Positions 18,481-25,879 of a DNA stretch of 64,000 nucleotides are shown in pieces; the first letter of the stretch is position 1; each line of letters opens with the position of its first letter. The translations under genes were made by a program, and so were the position numbers. The notes beneath the pieces are model-generated. The model was not told the DNA's origin. It saw only the letters and a program-made list of their open reading frames with translations, and made no database searches. The stretch lies in NCBI RefSeq assembly GCF_019204005.1, contig NZ_JAGSPA010000002.1:669806-733805 (forward strand). Reading direction: 5' to 3'. The DNA is from Pacificimonas pallii (lineage in GTDB: Bacteria > Pseudomonadota > Alphaproteobacteria > Sphingomonadales > Sphingomonadaceae).

Positions 18481-19358
18481 CCATGCAGCATATGCGGGTG
18501 CGTATCGGCCCCGCAACTTTCGACATTCGATCGCCGTTCCGCGCCCCGGTCGAAGCCGCGCGCCGCCTTTATGCGGAATATCCACAGGGTAGCGATGACG
18601 AGATATTCGACTTTGCCGTCGCCGCGGTGCCGACCGTCTGGTGGCGGCGCTGGTACCGCAGGTCCATGACGTTTCGCGCCGATTATATGATGGAGGATAT
18701 TGTTCCCATCGAAGAACGGCTCGGGCTGCTGGGGTTCGAGATGGCGGTGAACATGCAGATGGCCCTTGGCTATCGCCGCGACATCGTCCTGCACGCGGCA
18801 AGCGCCGCGCAGGGAGACCGGGCGATCATCATTGTCGGCGACAGCGGCGCGGGCAAAAGCACGCTGTCGGCGCTGTTGTCCTACAGCGCGGGCTGGCGGC
18901 ATCTTGGCGATGAGCTGGCCCTGATCGCGATGGACGACCCAATCACGCTGAAACCCTATCCGCGCCCCATCGGGCTGAAGAACCAGTCGATTGCGGTGAT
19001 GCGGGAGCGCGTCGATGGATCGCGTTTCGGTCCGGAACTGACCGGCACGATGAAAGGGACCGTACGGCACCTGCTGCCGCCCGCGGGCGCCATTGCGAAC
19101 ATGGATGTACCAGCGCGGCCCGCCCTTATCGTATCGCCGCACTTTGCCGAGGGTGTCGCGCCGCGAACCGAACAGATGTCGCAGTCAGAAGCATATATGC
19201 GCCTGTCGGTCGCCTCGACCAATCAGCTGCAATTGGGTGAACCGGGATTTGATACGCTGATCCGGCTGGTGCGCGAGGTGCCCGCCTATGACCTGCACTA
19301 TAGCGACAGTGAGGACGCACTGAAGCTGGTCGCGGACCTGTGGGCGAAAGCGGGGTGA
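18477..19358 (+). CDS. HprK-related kinase A
   Basis: 293 residues, starting in the ATGA overlap with the PqqD-like gene (a second ATG 6 nt on is possible). The P-loop GDSGAGKST is at residues 121-129, and GDELALI at about 144-150 supplies the acidic Walker-B-like residues, both as in HPr serine kinase/phosphorylase. Bona fide HprK also has a separate N-terminal domain and phosphorylates HPr; here the N-terminal about 100 residues are different (FRAPVEAARRLYAEYPQGSD). The phosphoacceptor is unknown. The stop overlaps the next gene's GTG by 4 bp. Confidence 0.85.
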   Translation: MTMQHMRVRIGPATFDIRSPFRAPVEAARRLYAEYPQGSDDEIFDFAVAAVPTVWWRRWYRRSMTFRADYMMEDIVPIEERLGLLGFEMAVNMQMALGYRRDIVLHAASAAQGDRAIIIVGDSGAGKSTLSALLSYSAGWRHLGDELALIAMDDPITLKPYPRPIGLKNQSIAVMRERVDGSRFGPELTGTMKGTVRHLLPPAGAIANMDVPARPALIVSPHFAEGVAPRTEQMSQSEAYMRLSVASTNQLQLGEPGFDTLIRLVREVPAYDLHYSDSEDALKLVADLWAKAG

Positions 19359-20446
19359 CACCGTCGCTCATCCTGCATGAGGCGCTGCGTCACCCGTCTA
19401 CCATCGGGACATTGGGGACACGCCAGTGGAACGCGCTGATCCGCGTCGCGCGTGCGGAGATGCTGATGGCGACGCTGGGCGAGCGCGCCGCCGGGACGGA
19501 CGTTCCGGACAAGGCGAGACTGCTGCTGGACGAGGCGCGCGCGGCCGCGCGGCGCAATCATGATGCGGCGCGTTTCGAAGTGCTGCGCATGGCCGATGCC
19601 CTGAGAGACAGCGGCATTCCGGTGGTCCTGATGAAGGGGTCGGCCTATCTGATGGCCCTGCTGCCGCCGCTGCCGGGCCGCAATATTGGCGATCTTGACA
19701 TCATGGTCCCACGCGAATCGCTGGCGGATACGGAGCGCGCGCTGAAAGGGGCCGGCTGGTTGTCCGTCAAGCCCAGGGGCACGTATGATGACGCCTATTA
19801 CCGGCAGTGGATGCACGAACTGCCGCCGCTGGCGCACGAAATGCGCGGCGGTGTCATCGATCTGCACCACACCATCCTGCCGCTGACGGCGCGGCTGACG
19901 CCCCGCCCCGAACGGATCTTCGAACATGCCGTTCGGCCAGCGGCGTTGGCTCCAGGCGGCGAAACAGATGCGCTGCCGGACAATATATTCGTGATGTCAC
20001 CACCGGAAATGCTGCTGCATAGCGCGACTCACCTGGCCTATGACGGTGACTTCCAGGGCGGTGCCCGCAATCTGTGGGACATTGACCGGCTCGTCAGGCA
20101 TTTCGCAAAGGCCGAGGGGTTCTGGGACGAACTGACGATAGCAGCAGCGGCGCATGACCTGACGGTGCCGCTGGCGCGGGCGCTGCGGCTGGCCGAGGCG
20201 CTTTATGAAACGCCGTCCCCGCCATCGGTTCGGGGACGCGGCGATATTGTCGACAGGCTCGCCCTGCGGAAGCTGCGAGGACATGATGAATATGGCCAGG
20301 GGGCAGCGCCCGGCGCGCAGTTTCTGCTGTTCCTGCGCGGCCACTGGCTGCGCATGCCGCCGCTTATGCTGGCCCGGCACCTGTGGACCAAATGGAGGGC
20401 GCGGCGCGGCGAAGGGCGGCGGGAAGCTCCGCAAAATGCGCGATAA
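19355..20446 (+). CDS. Nucleotidyltransferase family protein (NTP_transf_5-like) of HPr-rel-A system
   Basis: About 363 residues. A GTG at 19355 that overlaps the kinase stop (GTGA) is preferred; a GTG 5 codons earlier is possible. The catalytic nucleotidyltransferase signature is visible: VLMKGSAYLMALLPPLPGRN followed by IGDLDIMVPRESL, giving the G-S and D-x-D pattern. A histidine-rich segment follows (EMRGGVIDLHHTILPLTARL). The family acts with HprK-related kinases in surface-polysaccharide or exosortase-associated loci, but its substrate is not known. The last 83 bp overlap the 3' end of gph on the other strand. Confidence 0.8.
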   Translation: MTPSLILHEALRHPSTIGTLGTRQWNALIRVARAEMLMATLGERAAGTDVPDKARLLLDEARAAARRNHDAARFEVLRMADALRDSGIPVVLMKGSAYLMALLPPLPGRNIGDLDIMVPRESLADTERALKGAGWLSVKPRGTYDDAYYRQWMHELPPLAHEMRGGVIDLHHTILPLTARLTPRPERIFEHAVRPAALAPGGETDALPDNIFVMSPPEMLLHSATHLAYDGDFQGGARNLWDIDRLVRHFAKAEGFWDELTIAAAAHDLTVPLARALRLAEALYETPSPPSVRGRGDIVDRLALRKLRGHDEYGQGAAPGAQFLLFLRGHWLRMPPLMLARHLWTKWRARRGEGRREAPQNAR

Positions 20447-21062
20447 CGGCATCCGCCCTCAGGTCGGCCACCGGGGCATCCAGATAGCCGTAACTGACGA
20501 GCACGGATGGAATATTGGCAGCGCGCGCCGCGCCCATGTCCGAACTTGAATCGCCGATCATCGCCGCGCGGGCGGGATCGCCGCCGGATCTTGCAATGAC
20601 TTCGTAGAGCGGTGCCGCGTCGGGCTTGCGCACGGGAAGGCTGTCGCCGCCGAGAATTGCCGCGAATCGGTCGCCCCACCCGAGCGATGCGATGAGCTTT
20701 TCCGCGAGCGCGACCGGCTTGTTCGTGCAGACGGCGAGCGCGGCATCGGCGGCAAGCCGGTCGAGTACGGACTCGACCCCGTCAAAGGGGCGCGACTCGA
20801 CGCAGATATTCCGGCCATAATGGTCGAGAAAAATCGGCTGGCCTTCATCCAGCATGGCATCCGTGCCGCCGCCGGTGAGTCGCAGCCCCTCGGCCATGGT
20901 CCGCCGCGCGCCATGGCCGACCATCCGCCGCACGGCATCGGTGCTGACCTCGCTTCGGCCAAAGTGGCGCAGGACCGCGTTCATCGCGCCCGCCAGATCA
21001 GGCGCGGTGTCGACGAGAGTTCCATCTAGATCAAAAACGATACAGGGTTTATTCGTGTTCAT
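20364..21062 (-). CDS. gph: Phosphoglycolate phosphatase (HAD family)
   Basis: 232 residues. HAD motif I is FDLDGTLVDT (residues 9-18), motif II is AVCTNKPVALA, motif III is the Lys in VRKPDAAPLYE, and motif IV is MIGDSSSDMGAARAA. It hydrolyses 2-phosphoglycolate produced in DNA repair or photorespiration-like metabolism; a related phosphosugar substrate cannot be ruled out. It is divergent from glmU with 81 bp between starts and converges on the HPr-rel-A nucleotidyltransferase with an 83-bp overlap of coding sequence. Confidence 0.9.
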   Translation of the reverse strand: MNTNKPCIVFDLDGTLVDTAPDLAGAMNAVLRHFGRSEVSTDAVRRMVGHGARRTMAEGLRLTGGGTDAMLDEGQPIFLDHYGRNICVESRPFDGVESVLDRLAADAALAVCTNKPVALAEKLIASLGWGDRFAAILGGDSLPVRKPDAAPLYEVIARSGGDPARAAMIGDSSSDMGAARAANIPSVLVSYGYLDAPVADLRADAVIAHFAELPAALRRAAPSIWSTGAGPA

Positions 21063-21143
21063 GGGCAGCGTCTGTTTCAGCCTTGTAGAAATCGCAAGAC
21101 TTCTCCGTTATGCGCCGCAATTCATTCAGGAGATAAGACCCTC

Positions 21144-22496
21144 ATGAGCAGCAGGCCTGTTGCCGCCATCATCCTTGCCGCAGGCAAGGGTACGCGTATG
21201 AAATCCAGTCTTCACAAAGTGCTGCATCCCGTCGGCGGCCAGCCGATGCTGCGCGGCCTTGTCGGCGAGCTGACGAAGCTGAAACTGGAGAAAACCGTTA
21301 TCATCGTCGGCGCGGGCGCGGAAAGCGTGCGCGCGGAGATGGAAGGCGACGGAACGGCGTTTGCCTATCAGCGCGAGCAGCTGGGAACGGCCCACGCCGC
21401 CGCGCAGGCCGAGGAAGAGCTGAAGGATTTTGTCGGCGACGTGCTTGTCTGCTTTGGCGATGTGCCGCTGTTGAAGAGTGAAACCGTGTCGCGCATGCAG
21501 CAGCGCCTTGCCGCCGACGACGGCCCCGCATGCGTCGTCCTGGGGTTTCGGCCCGATGATGCGAAATCCTATGGGCGCATCCTGGCATCCGAAGACGGCA
21601 CGATCGAGAAGATGGTCGAGTATAAGGATGCGAGTGAGGAGGAGCGCGCCGCGAAACTGTGCAACGCCGGACCGGTCATGGTGCGCGGGGAAGAGCTGTT
21701 CGCACTATTGTCGCGAATCGACAATGAGAATGCGCAGGGCGAATATTATCTGCCAGACCTCGTGACCATTGCAGGCCAGGACCGCCGCACATCGGCCGTC
21801 GTCGAGGCGCCGGAGCGCGAAGTCACCGGCGTCAATGACCGGGTCGACCTCGCCTTCGCCGAAAAGCTTTGGCAGCAGGACCGGCGCGAGGCGATGATGC
21901 GCGCCGGCGTGACCCTGCGTGACCCGGAAAGCGTATATTTCTCCTGGGACACGGATATCGCTTCTGATGTCGTCATCGAGCCGAATGTCGTTTTTGGACC
22001 GGGCGTGAAGATCGAGAGCGGCGCCACCATCCGCGCGCACAGCCATCTGGAAGGCGCGCATGTCGGAGAGAATTGCGACGTCGGCCCCTTCGCGCGCCTG
22101 CGCCCCGGTGCCGTGATGAAGGCCGGCGCGAAGGTCGGTAATTTCGTCGAGATGAAGAAATCGACGCTTGGTGAGGGCGCAAAGGCGAACCACCTGACCT
22201 ATCTGGGCGACGCCACCATCGGCGCGGGCGCGAATGTCGGCGCGGGTACGATCACATGTAATTATGACGGATTTTTCAAATATCAGACTGTCATCGGCGA
22301 AGGTGCCTTCATCGGCTCCAACAGCAGCCTGGTCGCGCCCGTGAACATCGGCGCAGGCGCGATCGTCGGCGCCGGGTCGGTCGTCACCAAGGATGTTGAG
22401 GCGGGCGCGCTTGCCGTCGCCCGCGGACAGCAGAATGAACGTGAAGGCTGGGCGGAACGCTTCCGCGCGGTCCAGCAGAAAAAGAAGGCAGGCTAG
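21144..22496 (+). CDS. glmU: Bifunctional UDP-GlcNAc pyrophosphorylase / GlcN-1-P acetyltransferase
   Basis: 450 residues. The N-terminal uridyltransferase has AAIILAAGKGTRMKSSLHKV at residues 6-25 and QREQLGTAHA. The C-terminal left-handed beta-helix acetyltransferase has GATIRAHSHLEGAHVGENCD and NFVEMKKSTLGEGAKANHLT. It makes UDP-N-acetylglucosamine for peptidoglycan and LPS. The start has a good GGAG upstream. glmS follows after 6 bp. Confidence 0.96.
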   Translation: MSSRPVAAIILAAGKGTRMKSSLHKVLHPVGGQPMLRGLVGELTKLKLEKTVIIVGAGAESVRAEMEGDGTAFAYQREQLGTAHAAAQAEEELKDFVGDVLVCFGDVPLLKSETVSRMQQRLAADDGPACVVLGFRPDDAKSYGRILASEDGTIEKMVEYKDASEEERAAKLCNAGPVMVRGEELFALLSRIDNENAQGEYYLPDLVTIAGQDRRTSAVVEAPEREVTGVNDRVDLAFAEKLWQQDRREAMMRAGVTLRDPESVYFSWDTDIASDVVIEPNVVFGPGVKIESGATIRAHSHLEGAHVGENCDVGPFARLRPGAVMKAGAKVGNFVEMKKSTLGEGAKANHLTYLGDATIGAGANVGAGTITCNYDGFFKYQTVIGEGAFIGSNSSLVAPVNIGAGAIVGAGSVVTKDVEAGALAVARGQQNEREGWAERFRAVQQKKKAG

Positions 22497-22502
22497 ACGC
22501 AT

Positions 22503-24329
22503 ATGTGCGGAATTATTGGAATCATCGGCCAGCGCGATATTGCGCCGGATCTGTTCGACGGCCTGAAACGCCTGGAATATCGCGGCTATGACAGCGCGGG
22601 CATCTGCACGCTGCACGACGGCGATCTGAAACGCCGCCGCGCCGAGGGCAAGCTGCGCAATCTGGGTGAGAAACTGCAGGCGGACCCGCTGCCGGGCCAG
22701 CTCGGCATCGCGCATACGCGCTGGGCGACGCACGGCGCGCCGACGGTCGACAATGCGCATCCGCACGCGACGGACCATGTCGCGCTGGTGCACAATGGCA
22801 TCATCGAGAATTTCAAACCGCTGCGCGAAGAACTGGTGGCGGAAGGCCGCACGTTCCTGAGCGAGACGGACAGCGAAGTCGTCACCCATCTGATCAGCCG
22901 CGAAGTCGAGAATGGCGCGTCGCCGGAAGAGGCGCTGAAGGCGGTGCTGCCCCGCCTGCGCGGCGCGTTCGCGCTCGCCATCATCTTCAAATCGCATCCC
23001 GACATGATGATCGGTGCGCGGCTGGGCTCGCCGCTGGTGGTCGGGCATGGCGAAGATGGCGAGATGTACCTCGGGTCGGACGCCCTGGCGCTGGCCGGGC
23101 TGACACAGAAAATCTGCTATTTGGAAGAGGGGGACTGGACCGTCGTCACGCGAGACGGCGCGACCGTTTATGACAAGGATAATCAGCAGGTTGAGCGCGA
23201 AGTCTCTACCAGCGGCGCAAGTGCGGCGTCGGTCGAAAAAGGCAATTATCGCCATTTCATGCTGAAGGAAATCTACGAGCAGCCCATCGTGGTCGCCCAG
23301 ACGCTGCAATCCTATCTGCGCCCGCTGGAAGAGCAGGTTGCCCTGCCCGACATGGAATTCGACCTGTCGACGGTAAAGCGTGTCACCATCGTGGCCTGCG
23401 GAACGTCGTCCTATGTCGGGATGGTCGGCAAATATTGGATCGAACAGCTGGCGCGCGTGTCCGTTGAGGTCGATGTGGCATCGGAATACCGGTACCGCGA
23501 TCCTGTGATCGAGGACGATCATCTGGCGCTGTTCATCTCCCAGTCGGGCGAGACCGCCGACACCCTTGCGGCGCTGCGCCACTGCAAGGACGCCGGTGCC
23601 ACGACCGCAGGCATCATCAACGTCCCGACGTCGACCATGGCGCGGGAAGCCGATTTGCTGATGCCCACACATGCCGGTCCCGAGATCGGTGTGGCGTCGA
23701 CAAAGGCGTTCACCTGCCAGCTGGCCGTCATGGCGGCATTCGCCACCAATCTGGCCCGCGCGAAGGGCCGCCTGACACCCGAAGCCGAGAAGGACATTGT
23801 GCACCACCTGTCCGAAGTGCCCGCCGCGATGCAGCAGGCGCTGGAGCATGACGAAGAGATCGAGGCGATGGCGGGCACCATCGCAAAGGCACGCGATGTC
23901 CTGTATCTGGGCCGCGGCCCGGACTACCCGCTGGCGCTGGAAGGCGCGCTGAAGCTGAAGGAAATCAGCTATATCCACGCCGAAGGCTATGCGTCGGGCG
24001 AGATGAAGCACGGTCCCATCGCGCTGATCGACGAGAATGTGCCGCTCATCGTGATTGCACCGTCAGGACCGCTGTTCGAGAAGACCGTCAGCAACATGCA
24101 CGAAGCGCAGGCGCGCGGGGCGCTGGTGGTGCTGATCTCTGACGCCGAAGGCCTGAAGGAAGCTGGCGACGGCCTGCTCGCGACGATTGAGATGCCGAAG
24201 GTTCACCCGCTGATCGCGCCGCTCGTCTATGCCATCCCGGTGCAGCTCTTGGCCTATCACGTTGCCGTCGCCAAGGGCACCGATGTCGACCAGCCGCGAA
24301 ACCTCGCCAAGTCGGTCACCGTCGAGTGA
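22503..24329 (+). CDS. glmS: Glutamine-fructose-6-phosphate aminotransferase (isomerizing)
   Basis: 608 residues. The N-terminal Ntn glutaminase begins MCGIIGIIGQRD, so Cys2 becomes the nucleophile. The two SIS isomerase domains contain CGTSSYVGMVGKYWIEQLAR and SQSGETADTLAALR, then GRGPDYPLALEGALKLKEIS; the C-terminus is DQPRNLAKSVTVE, the conserved end. It makes glucosamine-6-phosphate, feeding GlmU. No glmS ribozyme is expected or seen in the 6-bp gap. Confidence 0.97.
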   Translation: MCGIIGIIGQRDIAPDLFDGLKRLEYRGYDSAGICTLHDGDLKRRRAEGKLRNLGEKLQADPLPGQLGIAHTRWATHGAPTVDNAHPHATDHVALVHNGIIENFKPLREELVAEGRTFLSETDSEVVTHLISREVENGASPEEALKAVLPRLRGAFALAIIFKSHPDMMIGARLGSPLVVGHGEDGEMYLGSDALALAGLTQKICYLEEGDWTVVTRDGATVYDKDNQQVEREVSTSGASAASVEKGNYRHFMLKEIYEQPIVVAQTLQSYLRPLEEQVALPDMEFDLSTVKRVTIVACGTSSYVGMVGKYWIEQLARVSVEVDVASEYRYRDPVIEDDHLALFISQSGETADTLAALRHCKDAGATTAGIINVPTSTMAREADLLMPTHAGPEIGVASTKAFTCQLAVMAAFATNLARAKGRLTPEAEKDIVHHLSEVPAAMQQALEHDEEIEAMAGTIAKARDVLYLGRGPDYPLALEGALKLKEISYIHAEGYASGEMKHGPIALIDENVPLIVIAPSGPLFEKTVSNMHEAQARGALVVLISDAEGLKEAGDGLLATIEMPKVHPLIAPLVYAIPVQLLAYHVAVAKGTDVDQPRNLAKSVTVE

Positions 24330-24341
24330 AGGATTAGCGGC

Positions 24342-24713
24342 ATGACACTGTCGGGCGGATGCCATTGCGGCGCAGTGCGCTTCAAGGTGAACGTCACCGC
24401 GCCATTGTCGCTGCTCGACTGTAATTGCTCGATCTGTACGATGACGGGTTATCTGCATCTGATCGTGAATCGCACGGACTTCGCGCTTCAGTCGGGTGCG
24501 AATGCGATGAATGATTACCGGTTCAACACCGGTGCGGCGCGGCATTTGTTCTGTTCAAAATGCGGCGTCAAAAGCCATTATATCCCGCGATCCCACCCGG
24601 ACGGCGTCAGCGTGAATGCACGTTGTCTGGATAAATGGCCGGATCTTGAGACAGAGGTAGAGCCCTATGACGGCCGCGACTGGGAAGCCGCCCGGGCGAA
24701 GCTGAAACGCTAG
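24342..24713 (+). CDS. GFA (glutathione-dependent formaldehyde-activating-like) family protein
   Basis: 123 residues with the zinc-binding Cys pattern of the Gfa/CENP-V fold: GGCHCGAVRFKV (residues 5-16), CNCSICTMTG (about 30-39) and FCSKCGVKSHYIPRSHPDGV. Family members bind zinc and sometimes glutathione; most, including this one, have no proven reaction. It begins 12 bp after glmS on the same strand and ends 3 bp from the convergent carboxypeptidase gene. Confidence 0.88.
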   Translation: MTLSGGCHCGAVRFKVNVTAPLSLLDCNCSICTMTGYLHLIVNRTDFALQSGANAMNDYRFNTGAARHLFCSKCGVKSHYIPRSHPDGVSVNARCLDKWPDLETEVEPYDGRDWEAARAKLKR

Positions 24714-24716
24714 GAC

Positions 24717-25724
24717 CTAGTGATCGCGCCGAACCGGGCGGGTCGGTTCATAGTCGGGCTCTTCCTCCTCATCCAGCGACCCCTGCGCCACGGCGGTGGC
24801 CCATGGACGCAGATCCTGAACGGGCTCCAGCATCTGCTGCGCGATCGACAGAACGCGGCCATCCCGCCGCTTGCGGAGAACCTCGAACCCGGCATTGATG
24901 AGTGACGCGATATTCTCATTGCGCTGCTTGCCGGACGGTGCGCCGAGCACGATCGCGATCAGCCGCTTGCCATCGCGTTGTGCCGAAGCCGCAAGCGTAT
25001 AGCCAGACGCATTTGTGTAGCCGGTCTTGATGCCATCGAGGCCAACGAGCTTGCCAAGAAGGCGGTTATGATTGGGAAACCGTTTGCCGTAGAAATTATA
25101 GCTCTGCTGAGAGAAAAAAGCGTAATAATGCGGAAACGCCGTGATCAGATGTTTCGACATGATGGCAAGATCGCGCGCCGAGGTTGAATGCGCGGGATTG
25201 GGGAGCCCGCTGGCATTGTAGAACGCGGTCTGCGTCATGCCGATATCGCGGGCCTTTTCCGTCATCTTCTGCGCGAAAGCGAGTTCACTTCCCTCGACAT
25301 GTTCGGCCAGGGCAACGGCAACATCATTGGCTGATTTGGTGGACAAAAGCCGAATGGCTTCCTCAACGGATATCCAGCCACCCTGCCCCAGGCCAAGCTT
25401 GGATGGGGGCTGCGCGGCAGCGGCTTTTGAAAAGACGATCCGGTCGTCCATCTTGATCTTGCCCGCGTCGAGTGCCTCGAACGCCAGCATCAGCGTCATC
25501 ACCTTCGTAATGGACGCGGGATGCCGTGCGGCCTCGGCATTATGGGCATAGAGAACCTCTTCGGTGTCCATATCCATCACAATGGCCGCGTATTTCGGCA
25601 CCTGGAGCAGTGACCGGGCATGCACCGGGGCCTGAACCAGAAATGACAGCGCCGCCAGCGCCATCATGGTCGTGATTATCCGATGAAGCCGGAAAACCTG
25701 CCCGCCAACGGTTTTCGACTGCAT
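24717..25724 (-). CDS. D-alanyl-D-alanine carboxypeptidase (penicillin-binding protein 5/6 type)
   Basis: 335 residues from the ATG at 25724, chosen because GGAGG lies 8 nt upstream; two earlier in-frame ATGs lack this. A signal sequence (IITTMMALAALSFLVQAPVH) precedes the mature protein. The serine acyl-enzyme motifs are S71-ITK (S-x-x-K), STKSAND (S-x-N) and IKTGYTN (K-T-G). It trims pentapeptide stems in peptidoglycan. The C-terminal tail is short and acidic (DEEEEPDYEP) rather than an amphipathic anchor. S11 family. Confidence 0.92.
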   Translation of the reverse strand: MQSKTVGGQVFRLHRIITTMMALAALSFLVQAPVHARSLLQVPKYAAIVMDMDTEEVLYAHNAEAARHPASITKVMTLMLAFEALDAGKIKMDDRIVFSKAAAAQPPSKLGLGQGGWISVEEAIRLLSTKSANDVAVALAEHVEGSELAFAQKMTEKARDIGMTQTAFYNASGLPNPAHSTSARDLAIMSKHLITAFPHYYAFFSQQSYNFYGKRFPNHNRLLGKLVGLDGIKTGYTNASGYTLAASAQRDGKRLIAIVLGAPSGKQRNENIASLINAGFEVLRKRRDGRVLSIAQQMLEPVQDLRPWATAVAQGSLDEEEEPDYEPTRPVRRDH

Positions 25725-25843
25725 ATTCCTTGCCTCCATGCTTCCCACATGTGTCTTATGGCGAATAAGACATTAACAGGAAAGAAATCAAAGAGGTGGG
25801 AGAGCCGAAACGAGTCGGTTTTGCGACGAACCGATATCAGAAA

Positions 25844-25871
25844 CTCCCCCTCCGGCGTGGTGGAGGGGGAG
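25844..25871. repeat. Perfect inverted repeat (10-bp arms) between fadJ and the carboxypeptidase gene
   Basis: CTCCCCCTCC, 8-nt loop GGCGTGGT, GGAGGGGGAG. It sits 9 bp beyond the fadJ stop and 120 bp upstream of the carboxypeptidase start, both on the minus strand. No T-run follows on the minus strand, so it looks more like a REP-type palindrome than a standard terminator, although it may still act as a 3' stabiliser for fadJ mRNA. Confidence 0.6.
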
Positions 25872-25879
25872 CTTCTCGG

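Noticed and set aside
21705..24011. 768-codon open frame opposite glmU and glmS
   Set aside because: Antisense to two essential, fully conserved genes; composition rich in His, Arg and Gln typical of GC-rich shadow frames, no ribosome binding site or domain.
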